A stretch of 64,000 bases of DNA from Tamarix chinensis (Eukaryota > Streptophyta > Magnoliopsida > Caryophyllales > Tamaricaceae): assembly GCA_030549775.1 (NCBI GenBank), contig CM060173.1, forward strand, positions 65,290,367-65,354,366, read 5' to 3'. Below, piece after piece: positions 24,829 through 36,539 of the stretch (the stretch's first letter is position 1; the number at the start of each line of letters is the position of its first letter). The position numbers and the translations under genes were made by a program. The notes under the pieces were generated by a model that saw only the letters and a list, made by a program, of their open reading frames with translations, did no database searches and was not told the DNA's origin.

Positions 24829-25497
24829 TAAATAGGTATTGCAAATACTTTATCAAAAATATGTTATATCAGGTGTTGGTCCACAAACCAATATGGTTGG
24901 AACTGCTAGTACTTAGGAAGAGGCTATGTTGAATGTTTGTACTTGAGTGTTGGGTGACATTGGGTTTGGTGGTGTCAAATATACTTAAGAAGACCTAAGA
25001 AAATACGTTGGAAATGACACTCTTTCTCTATATCCTTGAATATTCTCACATATTCTTCCACATGCCAACTTAAGAACTCTAATCGTTATGCAATAATGTT
25101 TGTAGTAGATTATAACTTGTTCATTTGGGGTGGATTAATTATAAAACTAGTTAGCACAAATAATTCACCATATTTCATAGGAAAACGAGGTGGCATCCGT
25201 AGTGAATGAAAATTTTCAATTACTTGTGCCCTGTTAAAATAAGAATTAAAAAGGGCCTATGGTGGATGTTAAGTTATAAATTCTCATAACGTGGAACAAG
25301 TATAAAAATTAAATTTAGGGAGGCACTACCTATTCTCTACAAATAAAGATAAAGAAAATTTTCTATATAACAAAGGGACACTAGTATGGTGTAAGCCAAG
25401 TTATAGTCCAATGTTCAAGTTAACAACGCAAGGAAAAAAAAAACTAATGCACATGGATAGTGAGAAAGGATTTAGAGTTACTTAGTTCTTAGGGTTG
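24829..25497. other. Spacer between elements Z and X, nothing recognised
   Basis: About 670 bp without open frames or matches to other parts of the window. It may be an older element or original intergenic DNA. Confidence 0.3.
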
Positions 25498-28342
25498 TGA
25501 ATATAATAACCCAATATTATAAATTATTATTATTATAGTTATGAAAAATTATTTGTAATTAAATAAATTTACATCCTTTTAGCACTTGTTACATTTTTAA
25601 AATATTTCATTTCGATCATTTAACCCTTCTTACTATTTCGAGTCCCATAAGACTTCTAGGCTAATTTTCCCACCAAATATCTTTGAAAAATTTAAAATAT
25701 TATCATATTTGAATTAATTATTTTGTTTTAAAAAAATTTCATATGCCTTTTTAAAATTTTTAATCAAGAATTTTGAAGGAAAAAACTTTTCATCTCCCCT
25801 TCTTAATTTATACTCACATTATATGCCCTAAAATGAGTGTTTTAGCTAATTAAAGTTCACATTATACTTATCTTTTACCATATTTAAGCTAATTATGGAT
25901 TAAAATGGGTTATATTTATTCATAGAGTTTTTAGTATTTTGTTTTTCAATTTTAAGCATAATTAGCCCTAGAAACTTAACTTTCTTTAAAACACAACCTA
26001 TCCTAACTATATAAAAGCAATTCCTATCTTACTACAATATCTAAAAAGAAAAGGTTAAACATCATTTTTTTTACTATGAGTCCGTCATTCAAGGCCTAGT
26101 TTGATATCCTTTTTTTCATTTTAGTAATCACTAAAGTTCACTAAGTTGTTAAATATCTAAAATTTAACCAAAAATTCTTCCAACATCTCTTGTTCTTCAT
26201 AATTTAGTGCCTCTATATCCCAATAATAGACTCCTTCAACCTCATGAAATTCCTAGATTTTTGGGATCTGTAGAGATTTTACCTTCTTGTTTCTTGATTT
26301 TAAGCTCTTCAATTTTTTTCCTAACAAAATTAAATGTTAAACACTAAATAAATTGATGTAAAATATTTCTAATCTCTTCATTAATTTAATAAAAAATTTC
26401 ATGGAAGGGTAAGAAATTCTAGACTTGACTCTTGCTTTTATTTTATTTATTTTATTTTTTTGATGTGTTTTGATGGTTTTTGTTGATTTTGGATTAATAT
26501 TTCAAATGATAGTAAAGAGGTGATCATAGGTTTCTTATTCCTAAATATTGTAGAAAACAACAAGGTAAACTAAATTATACTAATAATAGAATGGATTTGA
26601 TGTGTTAAAATGCTGAAATGTATTGTCGTTGTTAATAACATTTTCCCTTATTTTTGTAATTCACCTTCTAAAAATAATTTTGTGTTTTGGTTGTCATTGT
26701 CAACTTTTTATGATTTTAATGGATTATTTATGTTGTTTTTATTCACTTTCATATATTTTAATTCTTGATTTGGTTTAGTATATTTAATGTTGTGATTCAA
26801 ATTTAGTTTATGCATAAATAAGAGGTATATTCTGCCATTACACATCTAGGTTGAGATTTTAGTTGTTCTTGATATTTTAGTAGGTTCATAGTGTGTTTAA
26901 TGCATAATTTGAAAAGTTTGGGAAGTTAGATCATTATATTCTTAAAGTTATGTTGTTTTTGGTGTTTCTAGGTTTGGGGTGTATTTTCTCTTTTTACTTG
27001 CGAATCTGATTTGTTCTTTTTTTTTCTAGCATATTGATTATTAGTTAAATGTGCTTTGTATTTAATTTCATAATTTAAGTATTTAGTTTAATATTTTAAT
27101 TATAATTAATTAGTTTAATATTTTATTCATAATTATTATATTAAAGGCATTTTAATCATTTTGCACCTAAATGGCTTAATTAGGAATTTCAGAGCTGATG
27201 GTTGACCTTCACCATTGACGTAATTTTTGAAATAGTAAACTAAAAAGATTAGTAACTTGATGTGAATAGTAAATTATGGTAATAGTGAAATTTCTTATGT
27301 TTTAAATTTAAGTTTCTTGTCATATTTCAACAAAATATCTAATACATGAATAGTGTTTGGTAAATAGTAAAGTTTTTGGAATTAATGTGTGGGCTTAGTT
27401 TTAGGTGGTGATCATTAATGTATCAAAAATTCATTAATAATTCAAGTGTAAGGTTGAGTTTGATGTTTAACCTAGTAGCCTCGGGATGGCTTCTAAGGAG
27501 GGGTTTGTAGTAGGATACACTCCTTATTTATATACATGGTTGGTCTATACCATTAGTGTGTAGCAATATGTCTTTTTACTATATAGGTAACCTAGAGATT
27601 CTATAGAAGGGAATGCTATATAAAGATAATTTTTTTCTTTGGGATGGTTCCTTAGCTGTAGTGTTTTTGACCGATGTTTTGACAGTTAGTGCTTTGGCTT
27701 TAGTTTTTTTACCAAAAAGAAAAAGTATGACTTGGTGGATTGTATGATAACCTAATATAAAACTGAATAATCAGTGGACTTTGCATGTGTATGTATTTCA
27801 TGACATCAATATTCAGTATCATATTCATGTTCTAAATATTTATGTGATTTTAGAATTTTGGGGGAATATTAATGAGTAATAATGAATAGTAATGAACATT
27901 AATGAATAGTGGGTTTTTATTAAGTATTATATATTTTATGCACAAGAAAATTTTCTTATATTCTTTAACTTCTTCATGTTTTATATGTCTTATGTGAAAG
28001 CATGTTATCCACTTTTAGTCTATTGCTTTGATGTTCTTGTTATTTAGATAAGGATATTGTTTTTCACTTGTTTTAATACCTCTCTCTCTTTGTGTGTGTG
28101 TGTGCGTGTATCTCTTTTGTTTGGAGTGGTACTTCCATTTTGTTGTCTATTGGATTTCTATATACTCTTATATATATATATATATCCTTCCCTCTTTTTT
28201 GTAGTCTTGAGGAATATTTTAGCCTTATGTTTCATACAAGAAAGGCAAGAAAGCCGAACTTGTACAAAACATAATGGTAACACCTATGCATTTTAGATCA
28301 CTTAAGCATTTATTTTTTTCCCCTAAATATCATGATGATGTA
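25498..28342 (+). repeat. 5' LTR of element X
   Basis: The first 0.9 kb aligns with 59,931-60,833. Shared blocks include TTTTTAAAATATTTCATTT, TTCGAGTCCCATAAGA/TTGAGTCCCATAAGA and CCTAAAATGAG(T/C). It starts TGAATATAATAACCC. The end is set by the primer site a few bases on. The two frames at 28,057-28,296 arise from TCTC/TG/TA microsatellites and are not genes. Confidence 0.75.
26008..26016 (+). promoter_or_regulatory. TATA box of the element X LTR
   Basis: TATATAAAA lies about 510 bp into the LTR, in the plus orientation expected for X. The matching place in the 3' LTR (about 60,437) is altered. Confidence 0.5.
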
Positions 28343-28345
28343 AGT

Positions 28346-28357
28346 TGATATCAAAGC
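28346..28357 (+). other. Primer binding site of element X
   Basis: TGATATCAAAGC differs at two positions from the initiator-methionine tRNA site TGGTATCAGAGC used by many plant gypsy elements. It lies 3-4 bases after the presumed LTR end, as expected. Confidence 0.65.
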
Positions 28358-28739
28358 TTTAGTTTTAAATTCTACATGTTTCAGCAATTTTTTTCCTTCT
28401 CTTTTAAGCTTAAACATTTCCAAAAATCCAAAATGTCCTTGTGAGTGTGCGTAGATCGAGTATCTAAGTGACCTTTTGATGAAATGAGTTTTTTTTGGTA
28501 TTTTAGGATGTCCTAACATGTTTCATGCCTGGTAGGACACTCTGGTAGGATCTAATGCATTTTTCAAGACATGTTTCATGCCTGGTAGGACACTCTGGTA
28601 GGATCTAATGCATTTTTCAAGACATGTTTGGAGGATTCTTTTATCATGTTTATCAAGTGTGAATAGCATTATGCTCAGTAGTAGGATTGGTAACATCCCC
28701 TTCCACCACTACATATCTTGAAACAATATGTTGGGAGGA
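28358..28739 (+). other. Leader of element X
   Basis: Untranslated region between primer site and gag. It contains a 53-bp perfect tandem duplication but no open frame of note. Confidence 0.45.
28516..28621 (+). repeat. 53-bp tandem duplication
   Basis: Two copies of 53 bp start at 28,516 and 28,569. Each begins ACATGTTTCATGCCTGG and contains two GGTAGGA boxes. They look identical base for base. The first 8 bp of a third copy (ACATGTTT) follow at 28,622. Confidence 0.95.
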
Positions 28740-28985
28740 CACATAAGGGATTAGGTCGAGTGAGTCACACTCCGTATATGTATGGCAGAGAGGAGGATCC
28801 AATTTAATGGGAGGCTTGGATCTTTGATTTTGATCATATGTTTGAGGCCGTGGACTACCCCAAGCATATGAGGACTAGAATATAAGAGTACCATCTACAT
28901 GCACTCATAGATGACTAGTGGATCAGTCTAGGGATTAGAGTCCTCCAAATATTACTTCAGATACCTTCACCGCCCAATTTTTGCT
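28740..28985 (+). pseudogene. Gag fragment of element X
   Basis: Plus-strand translation gives REEDPI, a stop, WEAWIFDFDHMFEAVDYPKH, then a short block ending LHALIDDWW. This follows the gypsy gag capsid pattern DP..A..W......F......P...........L...A..WW. Only this N-terminal capsid part is left before G2 begins. Stops are present. Confidence 0.7.
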
Positions 28986-29068
28986 TGTGCTATCACTCAA
29001 ATTCTCCATGGCTCATTCTAACACAAACCTTACACTAAACCAACAGACATCCATAATCTCTACCCAAG

Positions 29069-29910
29069 TGATCTAACATATAATGTTAACTAATATAGGT
29101 GGCCGATAGGGCTTTTGAAATTGTTAGAGATACCTCAATGGAAGTTATTTGTTTTTATCAATTGTAATTTTCCCCTTTTGTATCCTCTCTCACTCTATTT
29201 AAGAGTGTTAGTTGACTTCTAGGTGTTATAAGTAGAATCTAACCATGATAGTTAGATTGGTTACACCTTTACCCATGGTTGGTACCAACATAGGCTAACT
29301 AAGGTTACAAGACTTCAATTTACTAGTGCTTTTTATGTTTTTGAAACTAATGGCCACCCATCACTTGATAGTTTTCATTACATCCTATGAATAGACTTAG
29401 GGAACATAAATTACATATTAGGAAATTCTAACAACCTGCTTTAAATAATTTTAGCTAATAAATGAAATAAGAAAAGAAGTGAAATCTACTTGGTTGTTGC
29501 TACTTGATTTGCTGAGGCTATGGGGGAATATTCTCCTTAACTTAAGCCAACTTTGTAGTACCTTTAACTTCCCATAATTAATTTCCTAATGTACCTAATT
29601 CTTGCACAAGAAAAATTTGACAATGTAAGTCATGTTTTGGATAAAAATAAGTGAAGCATAGAGGTGGATAAGGTGGTGGCTTGGTTTAGTGTAAATGGAG
29701 GCATAATACAGCCATATTGGAGGCAATTATGGGGTAGATTTCATGGATCCATATTTTATCCAAATGGATGCTATAGTTTTAATGGCTTTCATGGCTTCTA
29801 TTTAATCTAGTTATCTATTAACCAAAATGATAAGAGTTTTGAAGTCTTTGACTTTTGAAAAATTAAGAAGTATATTACCTTAAATTTGGAATACTTGAGA
29901 TGCTCTTGCA
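29069..29910 (-). repeat. 3' LTR of G2 (left border uncertain)
   Basis: It aligns with 57,806-58,819 from about 29,125 onward; shared landmarks are AAGTAGAATCTAACC, GATTGGTTA and ATACTTGAGATGCTC. On the minus strand it opens TGCAAGAGCATCTC. The last part (29,069-29,125) matches poorly, and about 170 bp present in the other copy is missing, so a deletion affected this end. Confidence 0.75.
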
Positions 29911-29926
29911 TCATCCTTTCCATCTT
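29911..29926 (-). other. Polypurine tract of G2
   Basis: On the minus strand AGATGGAAAGGATGA directly precedes the LTR start TGCAAGAGC. Confidence 0.65.
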
Positions 29927-30662
29927 GAAAAGGAACCTCTTCGTCTTCATAAGGTGTACCATATAGACAAGGGAGTAAGTCTTCCATATTAAATATTGAG
30001 GAAAAATTCCCCATGTCCTATAGAAGCTCAAGTCAATATGCATTATTCCTAATTTTCTTGAGGATTTTAACACGTCCATCCCTTCTTAGCATGATTTTGT
30101 TTTTCCCTTGGGATGGAAATCTTTATTTTTGAAGGTGCAACCACACTAGGTCCCTTGGTTAAAAAACTTGCTCTTTTTTATTCTTGTTAGCCCTTTTTTG
30201 GTTCAAGTCATTGACCTTTTTGTCTTGGCTCTAACTTATTCATGCAATTTCCTAAATTCATTGGCTCATAATTTTGCTTCAAAATTAGTTTGTGCTTAGA
30301 CCGGTAAAGGAACAAGGTCAATGTGAGTGGTGGAGTTCACCCTTTACACAACTTTAAAAGGTGAGTGTTTTGTGGTATATGTGTTAGAGCGATTATAGGC
30401 TTGATATCCAAATCTTTGAAGGACATTTGAACTACATTCATCAAAAGCATTGTGATGGTGCGGTTGCTAACTTCTGTCTGACCATCCTAATGTTGGTGGT
30501 TAGTGGTAATAAAGAAAAGTTTGGTATTGAGTAGTCTCCACAAGTTTTTCTATAAATAGCTAAGGAATTTGGTATCTTGATCTGAGATGATTATCTTCCA
30601 GATACTATGCAACCAAACTATTTCTGCAAAGTAGAGATCGGCGATATAAAAGGCGTCGTTAA
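29927..30662 (-). pseudogene. G2 integrase, C-terminal part (second half of the split gene)
   Basis: From 30,662 down, the minus strand reads IADLYFAEIVWLHS, IISDQDTKFLSYL, a NTKL.F block and DGQTEVSNRTI. These are the catalytic-core blocks of gypsy integrase with the second catalytic Asp region (SDQDTKF) and the region before the Glu. Near 29,930-30,080 comes the C-terminal tail, with a block like IDL...YG...F and LVYMVHLMKTKRFLFK in a shifted frame (family: LLPC.YGTPYEDE). Stops and frameshifts are present. It continues the integrase that breaks off at 54,255. Confidence 0.8.
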
Positions 30663-30667
30663 TCTTA
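30663..30667. repeat. Target-site duplication TCTTA, left copy
   Basis: TCTTA directly precedes the G1 LTR start TATAGCACCC and matches TCTTA at 54,250-54,254, directly after the G1 end GGGGTATTACA. Five bases is the usual duplication length for gypsy integrase. Confidence 0.9.
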
Positions 30668-33600
30668 TATAGCACCCACATTTTTCACCACCAAAAAAAT
30701 TAGTTCAAACATTGTAAATTTTGGAAAACACACCTAAGAAAAATGGGGTGTTACTGCTATATTTGAAATAGGTAAAACATTTACCACATACCCTATATTA
30801 GTTATAAGGCTAAAACTAACCAAAAAATTTAAAACAATAGAGTGAAAGAATAAAAGATTACATAAATGAATTGAAAGGTTGTTTAAGTTGGAGGATGTTA
30901 AGGGTTCCAGAATAAAACATTACAAAACAAATATGGATAAAGAAATTCAACTATAATAAAATGAGTTAGGATATGACACCAAAATCTAAAACCGCATTCC
31001 ATTGTGAACCTCATAAGATCTCTAAATGTCCATGATCTTACGCCTCAACCAATCTAAGGTAGGCCATTTATTGGCCATCCTTAAAGGCCTATATGTGGCC
31101 CTCTATTGTAGGAATGACCAGGTTACCAAGTAAACTAGTACATTAGTACACTACGTACTAAGTAAGCCAAGTTTCTAACTTAATAAAAGCACAAGTATAC
31201 AAATTCTATGGTACATGGATATAAAATACAACATGCATCATGATAAAGCCACATATATAAAAGTAAGAATACATCAGTACATGCTATCATGTAGAAGTCA
31301 AATAATGTAAAATATATCATGCTTGTTTCACATTACCGTCACATAGGTATGCCCATATGTAACAATAGATCACATCCAAGCAACCTCTAAGGTTTATTTC
31401 CAATTACTAAATTCTTTAGGTTATACCCCTTCCTTATACAAATATGACACATATCAATCATCCAGTAAATATTCCATTCAATAACTAATTAGTCATGTGG
31501 GCCATTAGCCTAGTGTACTAACCATCTCTTATTCCTTTTTGGTCATTTATACCATTACTTCCATCCTTATAAATTTATGAACAATTCACTTGGTCATCAT
31601 CATTTTTTATCAACCATTTACTAATCATGCTTATTTTATTATCATCGAGTGATGGACTACGCACCATCCTATGGTCTCATATACCATAGAATCCTACCCA
31701 AATAAAAGATATAAAGTTTATGTTGAAGCCAATCACTAAGCAGACATAATTCTAGGCCTAAGCTAATATAAAAAATGAACATAAGTCTAAGCCAAAGCCA
31801 ACTAATGTAGAAATAATTCTAGTTCAAATCCAACCAACTAGGTAAAAAGACCCTTTAATATCGATACCTCCAAGTATATCATCAATATTTAAAGTACGTA
31901 AGGCACCAGGACCTCTTAGGATCCCACCTAATGGCACCAAAAATGCCTCAAGGAAGACTAACCGCTAGTAGCTAATCAAGGATCGAGTAACTTAAACCTA
32001 TACTCAAATTGATTGTATTTAACTTTATGTGATTAATATGTTATTTTTCAGGATAAGTGATCACACAAGGCTCATACAAAACAAGTAAGGTAATTTCTAT
32101 GTTTATTCCATGTCTATCCTTTTCCTTCCATTTTTCTAACAATGTGGGTTTCCATTTATCCTTTTACCATATTACTTAAATCCATATTTTCATTTTGTTC
32201 AAACCCATGGCTTTTCTCATTAACTCACTTATCATAAGTCAAATACCCATTTAACCTTTACATTACGCATAAATTATATGATAATTTATAATCTATTTAA
32301 TCCTTTCATTAGGCCAATAATCCATGATAAAATCTATATTTTATCCCATTAATAATCATAGTATATTCCCAAACATAGCACCAAAGCATAACCAAATCTA
32401 AAGGAAACAAACCATGCAAACCAATTGATCTGTCTAGCCTAACTAGTTGATTAGTTACACGAATAAGTTAATATGTTTAGGTCAAATAGTTAATTTGTTT
32501 GACTCAACTTAACCATGCTTCTCCTCAAACCGATTAATCAGTTGGGAAAACGAGTTGACTATTCATAGAATAGTCAATTTATGTCCAACCAGTCGGTTGG
32601 TTGAAGTACACAGCAAGACTAAAGTCTTTTTAGGCTTACCAATCAATAAGCTGAGTCAACCAATCAATTATTCTATAAACTAGGCGATTAGTTTGACCAA
32701 ACCAGTGATAGGTTTGCCCTAACACATCACCAAACCATTAAATTTCATGCAAATTCTTACATATAATCATCCTTAATAGCCTTAAAATATGGATCAACAC
32801 AATATCACATATTTTCAATCGAATTAACTTACATTTGACAACATAGAACCATCATATCCCATTTTTATCAAATTTAATCTTTGACTCAAGATTTACCACT
32901 AATCCATCTAAATCACATATGCAGGCTATATACATTCATGTCATCATGTAGAAATCAACTTAAAGGGATAAAAAATATGTAGGAATAATCATTAATTATT
33001 TTAGAAGTAAGAATCACTTACTTAACACAAGTAAAACACCCTTTTAAACTAGAATTTTCAACTATGAAATTATCATCTTTTAAAACCTTAATGCCACATT
33101 GTTAAACTCAAAAATTCACATCAAACCTTATTGAATTGTTGAGATTAAAATATAAGGAAATAATAATGTATCAACTTCAGGTAAAATAGATAAATTCATA
33201 GTCGAAACACTCAACCTTTTTCCCAAAATATAACTCTTTGTTATGTAACAATTGAAACAAAAGAGAGTTTGAGACAGGATCATAAAAGTGTAATAAAATG
33301 ATTATAAGGCTAGAAGTGTAGAAAGAAGAGAGTGAATACAAAACTTAGAGAATTCAGTGGTTGAAAGAAAAGGTGCTTAAAGGGAATGATTGGGGATATT
33401 TATAGTAAACCAATCAAAGGGAACCACAAAGGGTTTAGGGATCAACTCAAATCCCTATAAACTACCAATTTAATTTGAACTAAACGAATGGATTTTCTCT
33501 AAGATTTGTTGACCTATTATCTAGAGCTCATATTGTGTTTCTAGAGAATGTAGGTACTAGTATACAAAAGAAAATTAATGGAAGGGCAACATGGAAGGAA

Positions 33601-34126
33601 TTCTCTTGCTACTCTGAGTTATACTTGATATTGAAGCATTGATATGAGAAATATGCTAAGGATAGTGGTGGAAGAAGACAAGGCTGAGGTCATCTCTCCC
33701 CCTTAATTTGTCTAATTGAAATCCAAAAAATCTAAGATAATATATAGGTTTAAATGCATCATGAAAATTATTAGGAATCTCTTAGGATCAATTTGGCATG
33801 GGTTGGTAAGGTACTATCATAATATAAGATATTGTTTTAGAAAATCAAGTTCAAAAACTATGACCAGCTCTATAAACAAGTCAATGGGTTTAGGCTTACC
33901 AATCGACTATTCTATAAACCAGTAGAATAGTTCTCCCAACCAGTTGATCGGTTTAGTTGAGAAAATCTATTTTATTGAAATGATAAATATGTTCATTGGT
34001 TTAACTTAAAAACTCAATAAACTCTATTTTTCAACATGATTTTTAATCAAACTTTGCCTCAAATTGAATCATAACTTCAAATCAAAGTCAAAGGTCTAAA
34101 AATTATCAAAAATATGGGATATTAAA
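30668..34126 (-). repeat. 3' LTR of G1 (copy A)
   Basis: It aligns with 46,916-47,881 plus 51,767-54,249, and is thus the uninterrupted form of the LTR. Shared landmarks are CAACATGCATCATGATAAAG, CTTTAGTATCGATACCTCC, CTTAGGATCCC and GAAGACAAGGCTGAGGTCAT. The left end TATAGCACCC replaces TGTAACACCC. The right end GGGATATTAAA matches GGGGTATTACA. CGACTGGTT-type motifs lie at 32,430-32,710 and 33,890-33,955. The open frame at 33,716-33,925 is chance. Confidence 0.85.
33397..33404 (-). promoter_or_regulatory. TATA box in the G1 3' LTR
   Basis: The minus strand reads TATAAATA followed by TCCCC. The same site in copy B (about 53,480) is changed to TAGAAATA. Its strand agrees with the orientation of G1. 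Confidence 0.5.
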
Positions 34127-34162
34127 TCACTACCTTGGTTAGAGAGGTTGTGTCCCTAAAGA
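34127..34162 (-). other. Tail and polypurine-like tract of G1
   Basis: The minus strand reads TTTAGGGACACAACCTCTC then TAACCAAGGTAGTGA just before the LTR. This resembles the end of Del-type elements, where a GGGA(C/G)-type tail and a purine tract precede the LTR. It has decayed. Confidence 0.4.
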
Positions 34163-34167
34163 CTATA

Positions 34168-36071
34168 TGTAGTAACCCATCATAAAATCCTTCAAATTAC
34201 ATTTAGAATTATGTTGATATAAAATAATTGAGTTTTGGTTTGAAATAGACTTAGAATTCTATTAAAAAAATGCAAATTTCAGGCATACCGATTGACTAAT
34301 TTATATAACCGATCAACTAGTATGTTAGAGAAACTTATATTGTTTTCCTCAACAAACCACTACTGATTTATCCAAATCAATCGATTGATTTATCTATGAT
34401 TTCAAATCCATTTCTAATTTCAATTCAAATTTATCTCTAATGATTATGAAATTTTTTGAGTTGAGTTCAATTATGCTAATAAACATATTTTAGCATTCTT
34501 TTATTTTTTTCACATTAATTAGATTGTTCCATGAATTTTATTAGCAAAATTTTCCCAAAAAGTAACTCTTGGAGGCAAGCCTCCCTTTTTCTTCTCGCTC
34601 ACCTCTACCTCTCTCTTCTGGAAAATGGGGTTGTGAAGTTGACTTTATGTACCCATCCCTGACTTTCCAACCCATTACCATTCCTATCTTAGAATGCACT
34701 CAATACCCCACTACTCCATCAAGTCAGCCCTCACTTCTTGGTTTGTCCACATTCAACTTCACTAGTCTCATCCCACTTTTCCCTAAGAATGTCAAATGGA
34801 TTACCCCTATAATTCTCATTTACTGATACATAATCAATTTTTACTTGTGTTATTGCTCACTTCTCCCTTTTCCTTGTGGAAATTTCACAAGTATTGAACA
34901 TCCTACCATTTTCCTCTCTTCTGCCTTCTACTAATAGAAAAAAGGTTTTTATCTATCTTCCTCCTTTGATCTTTCAAGCATTGTGTTCCTTTATCTTCTT
35001 CTAGTCTTGGATTTAGTTCTCTCATGCTTTCTTTAAGCAAAGGAGAATTAAGGTTGGGAAAAGTTGGAGATTTTAGCTTCTCTTTTGACACTCTATTGTT
35101 GAGTTAAAAGATGGAATTTTGTGTATCTCTTATTCTTTTGATTATTTTAGTTTTATTGAATTTTTGGAAGATGATTTTCATGGTACTTAAAAATCAAAGT
35201 TCTACTAGATAGACCATATGGTATGATTTTTGTTCTTGAAGAATTACTTTAAGGTAAGGCATTCTTATCTTTAACATAATTAGGTTTTTGTGGTATATTG
35301 GGATTCCATGTGTTATTACCTATATGAATAGGATCTAATGGTGTTCCATGTGACGAGCATGTGGTTTCATTCACCTCAAGTGTTGTTGAGATTTTATGAT
35401 TTTAAGCGTAAAATGGGTTATTGAGCATGATTTGTTTAAGTGTGTTTATTACCATGTATCCATGTGATTCTATGTGTGCAACAAGTATTTTTATGTGTTT
35501 TTTAACATAGAAGAATCTTAGGATTAATATAGTAATGCGTGGTGAAATTTAGTGTCTGTTTCACAAGTTTAAGTTGTGTTTTAACCAAACTAGTTGATTG
35601 ATTCCTCAAACCCATTGACTAGTTTTACGAGCAATCAAATGGTTCGAAGTTTTAGATCAGTTGTTTGCTAGATTAGTCAACTTGTTTAGTATACAGTCAA
35701 CTAGTTTTGATGAATAGTTGATTGATCTGTCAAACCCATTGATTGGTGTCTCTGTTGACCAAAGTAGTTTAGTCTCTAACTAGACCCATCGACTAGTTAA
35801 ACCTAACCAGTCAACTTGTTACTCTGACTAGTCAATTGGTTGGTTAAACCCATTGATCAGTTTTTATGTAGGCCTAAATGGGTCTATCTCTACTTAGACC
35901 CATTGACTAGTTGGGACAAACAAGTAAACTGGTTCATATGAGTAGTCGAATGGTGCTTTTGTTTTGTTTTGGTCTAAGTTTACTATGACTATACTTGTCG
36001 ACTGGTTTGAAGGACCAATCTATTGGTCTGAATGGTTTGTTATATTTTTATCATGTTTCTCTTGGGCAATT
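34168..36071 (+). repeat. Left part of solo LTR Y with CGACTGGTT-type motif cluster
   Basis: No coding content. From 35,580 to 36,030 there are about a dozen copies of motifs such as CCCATTGACTAGTTT, CCATCGACTAGTT, CAGTCAACTTGTT and GTCGACTGGTTT, spaced 20-50 bp. The frames at 34,569-34,826 and 34,903-35,091 have no family motif and are probably chance. Confidence 0.55.
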
Positions 36072-36539
36072 TGAAATGCCTGAAAAATTCTAATTTTATT
36101 ATTTATTATTAAATAGGTTTTATTATGAAAATCAATTAAATAAATTATTTTATTCAATTAAAATAAAATATATTTGGGCAAATCAAGAGAAATCTTATAA
36201 ATACTTTAATTTGGGTGAAATTTGGGTATTTTAGCTAATTTAGGATTTTATTTTGGAAATTAATAAAATAAATTATTTTATTTAAAGTAATAAGGATAAA
36301 ATAGTTTCAAATTAATATTAATTTTATAAATAATTTTATTAGAGAAAATTAGGTTGTTTTTCTAATTAAAATGGAATTTATGGAAAATCTTTTAAAAAAT
36401 CCTAACTTAGCCTAAAAAGGGATTTAAATATTTTTATTTTTAATTATCCCAAATATCCTAATTAATTTTCTTTTCTTTTCCCTTTTTCCTTTTTCTTTCT
36501 TCTTTTTCTTTTCTTTTTCTACTTTTCTTTTCTTGCTTT

